From positions 1,426,001 to 1,490,000 of the forward strand of contig NZ_CP061287.1 of the NCBI RefSeq assembly GCF_018687275.1: a DNA stretch of 64,000 nt. Direction: 5' to 3'. Shown piece by piece: positions 59,992-64,000 of this stretch (position 1 is the stretch's first letter; every line of letters begins with the position of its first letter). A program made the position numbers and the translations under genes. This DNA comes from Polynucleobacter sp. MWH-Aus1W21. Lineage in GTDB: Bacteria > Pseudomonadota > Gammaproteobacteria > Burkholderiales > Burkholderiaceae. The notes under the pieces are model-generated. The model was not told where the DNA came from, made no database searches, and saw nothing but the letters and a program-made list of their open reading frames with translations.

Positions 59992-61560
59992 TCAGTCTCC
60001 GCGAGAAATGACTCGGGAGAGGATTAAAACAGGTATTAATCCCGCCAAAACAATGGTTAAAGCCGGCAATCCGAGCTCTGCTAAACGCTCGTCAGCAGCC
60101 AACTGGTAGGTAGCAACTGCCAAAGTATCAAAATTAAATGGACGTAATAGCAAAGTTGCCGGCAGTTCTTTCATGACGTCTACAAAAACAAATAGTCCTG
60201 CGGTAATCAAACTACGATTGAGGAGTGGTATGTGCACCCTCTTCAGAATTTGAAATTGAGATAACCCCAACAACGCAGCGGTCCCATCCATTGAAGGCGT
60301 TATCCGCAAGAGACCAGCTTCAATACTTTGCAAGCTAGAGGATAAAAAACGCACCAAATAGGCATAAACCAACACCCACATGCTGACGGATATCCACCAA
60401 GCTAACTGAAAAATTTCCAAAAAAGACAAAATGCCAATTGCCAAAACTGCACCAGGTAATGCGTATCCAAACCCCAACAAACCATTAACCCAACGCAGGC
60501 TTGGCTTGAGTCTAACGGTGTAGGCAAAAAATACTGCAAGGCCAACCGATATGAGGGCTGTAACGATTGAGACTGATAAAGAATTCCCAAGCCAACTCAA
60601 ATAACGAATATCTACACTGAGCCCCTGCTTAAAAAGTAACTGCAGCAAAGCGAAGGCTGGCAATAAAAACCCAAAAAGTAACGTTAGCCCGCAAAATAGA
60701 AATGCAAAAAGAGAAGATCTACCTTGCAAATGTTTAACGTTTGGCTTGCTTTGTGATGAAGATGCATAACGCAACTTGGAGCGACTGCTTTGCTCGATAA
60801 AGAAGATTAGCAATATAAAGCTAAGCAAGCCTATGGCCAACTGTACGGCAGCCAGGCGATCGCCAAAAGATAGCCAAGCCCTGAAAATACCAGTCGCAAA
60901 GGTTTGCACCCCAAAGTAAGAGACCGCACCAAAATCAGCTAGCACTTCCATTAGAGCCAGAGCCATGCCCGCAAAGATTGCTGGCCTTGCCATTGGCAAT
61001 ACTAGCTTAATAAAGCCTTGTAATGGGCTGTAACCTAGAGTCTCAGAAACCTCAATTAGCCTACTGCTACGCTCTAAAAATGCCGTGCGAGTAATGAGGT
61101 ATACATAAGGGAACAAACAGAATGAAAAAGACCAGATCGCCCCACTCAAAGACCTAGGGTCAGGAAAAAACCAAAGGGACCCCATACCCAGAAAATTACG
61201 CAAAGCAGTTTGAATCGGTCCTGAGAATTGCAAGAGATCAACAAAAAGATAGGCCATGACATAAGTTGGTACAGCCAGAGGCAGAATTAATGCCCACTCA
61301 AATATTTTCTTCCCTGGAAAATCGTAGCTAGCAATAATCCAAGCGTTACCCACCCCAAGAAAAAATACCCCTGCACTTACGCCTGCAACGAGCATTAAGG
61401 TAGATGCAATGTAACTACCCAGCACAAAATTCCAAAGGTGGGCAAGTGTCCCGGTTGCCGGAAGACTGTTTCCAGCCAGACCAGGAAATATGAATGGCGC
61501 TGCTAAGCCAAACAGCGGCAAAAATAAGAACAGGGCAATTGATACCGCAATACGATTCAT
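59992..61560 (-). CDS. fbpB: Fe(III) ABC transporter permease (FbpB)
   Basis: 522 residues with about 12 TM helices in two fused permease halves, each carrying an EAA-type loop (RLIEVSETLGYSPLQGFIKLVLPMARPAIFAGMAL and LLRITPSMDGTAALLGLSQFQILKRVHIPLLNRSL). Matches the FbpB/SfuB permease. It lies between fbpA and the divergent fbpC, so the three-gene transporter is split over two promoters. Confidence 0.92.
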   Translation of the reverse strand: MNRIAVSIALFLFLPLFGLAAPFIFPGLAGNSLPATGTLAHLWNFVLGSYIASTLMLVAGVSAGVFFLGVGNAWIIASYDFPGKKIFEWALILPLAVPTYVMAYLFVDLLQFSGPIQTALRNFLGMGSLWFFPDPRSLSGAIWSFSFCLFPYVYLITRTAFLERSSRLIEVSETLGYSPLQGFIKLVLPMARPAIFAGMALALMEVLADFGAVSYFGVQTFATGIFRAWLSFGDRLAAVQLAIGLLSFILLIFFIEQSSRSKLRYASSSQSKPNVKHLQGRSSLFAFLFCGLTLLFGFLLPAFALLQLLFKQGLSVDIRYLSWLGNSLSVSIVTALISVGLAVFFAYTVRLKPSLRWVNGLLGFGYALPGAVLAIGILSFLEIFQLAWWISVSMWVLVYAYLVRFLSSSLQSIEAGLLRITPSMDGTAALLGLSQFQILKRVHIPLLNRSLITAGLFVFVDVMKELPATLLLRPFNFDTLAVATYQLAADERLAELGLPALTIVLAGLIPVLILSRVISRGD

Positions 61561-61628
61561 GAAATCGACAATCCGTTTAGACTCTAGCTATGTATTAAAC
61601 CACTAGCATTAATGAGAAAATTATAGGG

Positions 61629-62699
61629 ATGAACTCCGCCAGCACTCTACTATCAATTAAAAACATGGAAATCGACTTCCCGAGTCGAGATGGCCATGGT
61701 CGTGTCACGGCGGTTAAGGACCTCAACTTAGATCTCGCTCAAGGTGAGATTGGCTGCTTACTGGGATCATCTGGTTGCGGAAAATCCACGGTTCTAAGAG
61801 CTATTTGCGGCTTTGAACCCCTCAAGACGGGTGAAATTGCGTTACGCGATAAGATGGTGAGCTCTCAATCGGTGCATGTAGCACCCAATCAAAGAAGAGT
61901 TGGCATGGTCTTCCAAGACTTTGCCCTATTCCCCCATTTAACTGTTCTCCAAAATATTGCCTTTGGCCTAAAAGACCTTCCAGCCCAGAAAAGATCGTCT
62001 GTTGCGATGGAGTGGCTCAAAAGAGTATCCCTCTCCGATAAAGCCCAAGCCTACCCTCACGAACTCAGTGGCGGACAACAACAAAGAGTTGCGCTTGCTA
62101 GAGCAATGGCACCAGAACCTGATTTGATCCTGCTCGATGAGCCTTTCTCAAGCCTGGATATTGAATTAAGGGAGCGCTTAGCTAGTGAGATGCGCGACAT
62201 TCTAAAAGCAAACAACATTACCGCCCTATTAGTAACTCATGATCAGTACGAAGCATTTGCGATTGCCGATAAAGTAGGTGTGATGTCTGGAGGCCAAGTG
62301 ATTCAATGGGATATCCCATATGAGCTTTACCACAAGCCCGTGAATCGTTATGTCGCGGACTTTATTGGTCGTGGCGTATTTATCAAAGGCATCGTCCAGT
62401 CAAACAATAAAGTTAAGATTGAACTTGGCGAGCTCGAGCTAGAGCGCGATCACTCAAAAGATATTGGCAAAGAAATCGATGTGCTACTGCGTGCAGATGA
62501 CATTCAGCATGATGACAATAGTCCAATGCAGGCCGAAGTTGTTCGAAAGACCTTTAGGGGCGCAGACTTTCTATATACCCTCAAACTCTCATCTGGAACC
62601 GAGATATATGCTTTTGTTCCCAGCCATCATGATCACGCGATTGGCGAGAAGATTGGTATTCAACTTGGAATCGATCATATCGTCACCTTCCAAGACTAA
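61629..62699 (+). CDS. fbpC: Fe(III) ABC transporter ATPase (FbpC)
   Basis: 356 residues: Walker A GSSGCGKST (about 44-52), Q-loop FQDFALFPHLTVLQN, signature LSGGQQQR, Walker B LILLDEPFSSLD, H-loop LLVTHDQYEA, and a C-terminal regulatory OB-like domain. Divergent from fbpB; the 68-bp gap has an ATGAGAAAATTAT stretch that could be a weak Fur site (not strong). It ends just before a palindrome and the right end of the 39-kb module. Confidence 0.93.
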   Translation: MNSASTLLSIKNMEIDFPSRDGHGRVTAVKDLNLDLAQGEIGCLLGSSGCGKSTVLRAICGFEPLKTGEIALRDKMVSSQSVHVAPNQRRVGMVFQDFALFPHLTVLQNIAFGLKDLPAQKRSSVAMEWLKRVSLSDKAQAYPHELSGGQQQRVALARAMAPEPDLILLDEPFSSLDIELRERLASEMRDILKANNITALLVTHDQYEAFAIADKVGVMSGGQVIQWDIPYELYHKPVNRYVADFIGRGVFIKGIVQSNNKVKIELGELELERDHSKDIGKEIDVLLRADDIQHDDNSPMQAEVVRKTFRGADFLYTLKLSSGTEIYAFVPSHHDHAIGEKIGIQLGIDHIVTFQD

Positions 62700-62787
62700 T
62701 ACTTAGTCAAATAATCTGAATTTGACGTCAAATTAAATTAAAACATTTTTCTTATGTCGCCTACTGGCCGATAGCTGCCATTCCAAG

Positions 62788-62804
62788 TGTCGGTTAACCC
62801 GACA
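62788..62804. repeat. TGTCG palindrome near module right end
   Basis: TGTCGGTTAACCCGACA, 163 bp before tRNA scar 4 in the 458-bp gap 62700-63158. The gap also holds the scar, its terminator and sequence related to 16660-16768, and no credible gene. Confidence 0.75.
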
Positions 62805-62966
62805 AACCACTGTCACTTCTCCGGACACTCCAACACGAAACTGTCTAAGCCACCCGACCTCCACCTCATACCAACTCAACCCAAATAACTGCCCGCCGAT
62901 ATCACATGACTTTCTTGGCAGGTTTAAGTTAATGTTTTGATTACTGTTCAGCACAATTCTTAAGTC

Positions 62967-63011
62967 TTTTAATCCGTTGGTCGCGAGTTCGAATCTCGCC
63001 CGACCCACCAG
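62967..63011 (+). repeat. tRNA-Lys(UUU) 3'-half fragment, attachment-site scar 4
   Basis: The same 45 bases as scars 1 and 3, anticodon loop CTTTTAA through CCA, with no 5' half upstream. The stretch before it (TTCTTAAGT) differs from scars 1 and 3, so the right end of this module is of another type. Confidence 0.88.
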
Positions 63012-63021
63012 TTATACAAAA

Positions 63022-63055
63022 GCCTCTAGAGAAATCTAGGGGCTTTTTCTTTTTG
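63022..63055 (+). terminator. tRNA-type intrinsic terminator, copy 2
   Basis: AGCCTCTAGA-GAAA-TCTAGGGGCT followed by TTTTTCTTTTT, the same hairpin as after scar 1. Confidence 0.8.
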
Positions 63056-63158
63056 GGTTGGATAAATGTAGTGGCCGTTTAGAGCAATAGGCGATCTATT
63101 GGACCGAAGTGGGTCAGGATGGAAGGCGCTGGGTGACCGTGGTGGACCGTTGGCGACT

Positions 63159-63836
63159 CTAAGAACTGCAGTATTTCCAAATGAACTCACCAGCAAAGTC
63201 CATAAAACAGAGAAATACCTCATCCATCTTATCTGCCATTTCATCTGCTTTTTCATCAACGTCAGAATTTTTGTCAATTTTCCATATTTGATGAACTACT
63301 ACATTGTTAGCTATTTCATCTGCAACTTTAAAGTTCCAGAAATGCGCTCTATTTCCTCGTGTAATTGACGAAATCCTTGTTGATGACTGGCTCGCCAAAT
63401 CCTCAATAGCTCTAGTTATCAACTTGCTCGACTCATCATAATGAAAGGTCATAGTACTTCTTATGATGCCAATCAAACTCTCTAATTCAGCCCTTCGATC
63501 ACCTTTTGGCAAAAATCTAATCAGTTGATCAAATGATTGTTTGGTTCTTATATCGCAATTCTCAACCACCCGAAGTAGAAGCGGGTCTTTTGATATTTCA
63601 TCTATAACCTGGAAACCTTCGTAAAGATGACTCATTTGGGTCCTGATGAAATACATACCAGCACCTTTTTGGCGATATGTTTTGTGCGGTAACTGAGGCT
63701 TTCTCCATTCTCCTAGAGCTTGATTTGCTAAAGACATATCGTTACACGCCATCATTAACTTAATTACGGTGGCCCCGCTTTTTCCTCGACTTCTTAAAAC
63801 ATCGATATTGACTGATTTTGAGACTGTTGAACGCAT
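63159..63836 (-). CDS. Protein of unknown function
   Basis: 225 residues, mainly helical, with a basic N-terminus (RSRGKSGATVIKLMMACND) and an acidic C-terminal helix (DKNSDVDEKADEMADKMDEVF). No signal peptide or known domain. It lies right after scar 4 in a position equivalent to the 16769 gene after scar 1, but the proteins are not similar. Confidence 0.6.
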   Translation of the reverse strand: MRSTVSKSVNIDVLRSRGKSGATVIKLMMACNDMSLANQALGEWRKPQLPHKTYRQKGAGMYFIRTQMSHLYEGFQVIDEISKDPLLLRVVENCDIRTKQSFDQLIRFLPKGDRRAELESLIGIIRSTMTFHYDESSKLITRAIEDLASQSSTRISSITRGNRAHFWNFKVADEIANNVVVHQIWKIDKNSDVDEKADEMADKMDEVFLCFMDFAGEFIWKYCSS

Positions 63837-63892
63837 CGCTGTAGTTGGAACCAGGTATTTAGAAAAACTGTTTGTGAATTAAAAAACTATAT

Positions 63893-63909
63893 TGTCGTGT
63901 TTCCCGACA
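63893..63909. repeat. TGTCG palindrome, copy beside right-edge paralogue
   Basis: TGTCGTGTTTCCCGACA, identical to the copy at 18186, two bases downstream of the stop codon of the small protein gene. Confidence 0.75.
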
Positions 63910-63911
63910 AA

Positions 63912-64000
63912 CTAGGCTTTCCCCGCCCTACTCCTGCGATTTCTCTGCTCAAACGCCATAGCTTCTTCTAATATGGCTTTTTGACGTGCAGCCTCAAGAG
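63912..64000 (-). CDS. Small charged helical protein, 5' end outside window
   Basis: The C-terminal 28 codons (EAARQKAILEEAMAFEQRNR... then RSRAGKA) are intact and differ from the 18205 protein at only four positions. The gene runs off the right edge. Gene plus adjacent palindrome form a repeated unit of two modules. Confidence 0.7.
   Translation of the reverse strand, partial: LEAARQKAILEEAMAFEQRNRRSRAGKA

Noticed and set aside
23840..62966. Integrative conjugative element
   Set aside because: No relaxase, type IV coupling protein or mating-pair genes are present; the segment is an integrase-bearing mosaic without its own transfer machinery.
18186..63909. TGTCG palindromes as intrinsic terminators or chromosome dif sites
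   Set aside because: They lack following T-runs, occur in leaders as well as after genes, and do not match the 28-bp dif layout.
1..64000. CRISPR arrays
   Set aside because: No series of identical repeats with regular unique spacers was seen; the repeated palindromes are dispersed over kilobases.

Overview
The window looks like a betaproteobacterial (Burkholderiales) chromosome with moderate G+C. Protein families such as the Bug/TctC binding protein, NnrS, the NarXL/NarK1K2 arrangement and DUF3079/DUF2789 fit a small freshwater Burkholderiaceae such as Polynucleobacter. The genus is an inference from gene style, not a database match.

Left part (1-15220): an anaerobic nitrate-respiration block, nearly all on the minus strand. 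A PAS sensor, an NnrS protein, a nitronate monooxygenase-like flavoprotein and an O2-independent (class II, B12) ribonucleotide reductase are followed by narX, narL, narK1, narK2 and the first three quarters of narG, which runs off the left edge. One TehA/SLAC1-type channel gene sits on the plus strand. Together these cover sensing and import of nitrate, its reduction, nitrosative-stress handling and DNA synthesis without oxygen.

From 15300 onward the window is a mosaic of mobile modules. Four fragments of the 3' half of a tRNA-Lys(UUU) gene, all on the plus strand and none a complete tRNA, lie at 16572, 19374, 23789 and 62967. They are best read as attachment-site scars from repeated integration. 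They bound a stress/toxin module (three unknown membrane or secreted proteins and a VbhA-Fic pair), a tartrate module (ttdAB, Bug binding protein, LysR regulator), a 39-kb module and the start of a further module that resembles the toxin module. A tyrosine recombinase (15327-16367) lies beside the first scar.

The 39-kb module is composite. 24.0-25.8 kb carries an orphan FixJ-type regulator. 25.8-35.0 kb is plasmid-like, with two more tyrosine recombinases, many unrecognised genes and a compact AAA+ operon whose leader contains a boxA-like antitermination sequence. 35.2-50.3 kb is a copper/cadmium resistance island: CopA-type ATPase, CusF-like protein, cupredoxin, multicopper oxidase, TolC-type protein, an ATP-grasp-like gene and a CadA/CadR pair with a textbook MerR-type promoter. 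50.6-62.7 kb carries a Czc-type RND efflux system, an Fe(III) ABC transporter with a Fur box, and tonB followed by a truncated exbB without exbD.

A family of about 17-bp palindromes of the form TGTCG-N7-CGACA recurs at least nine times from 18 to 64 kb, almost always at module joints, next to tRNA scars or beside the exbB breakpoint. It is the strongest unexplained pattern in the window.
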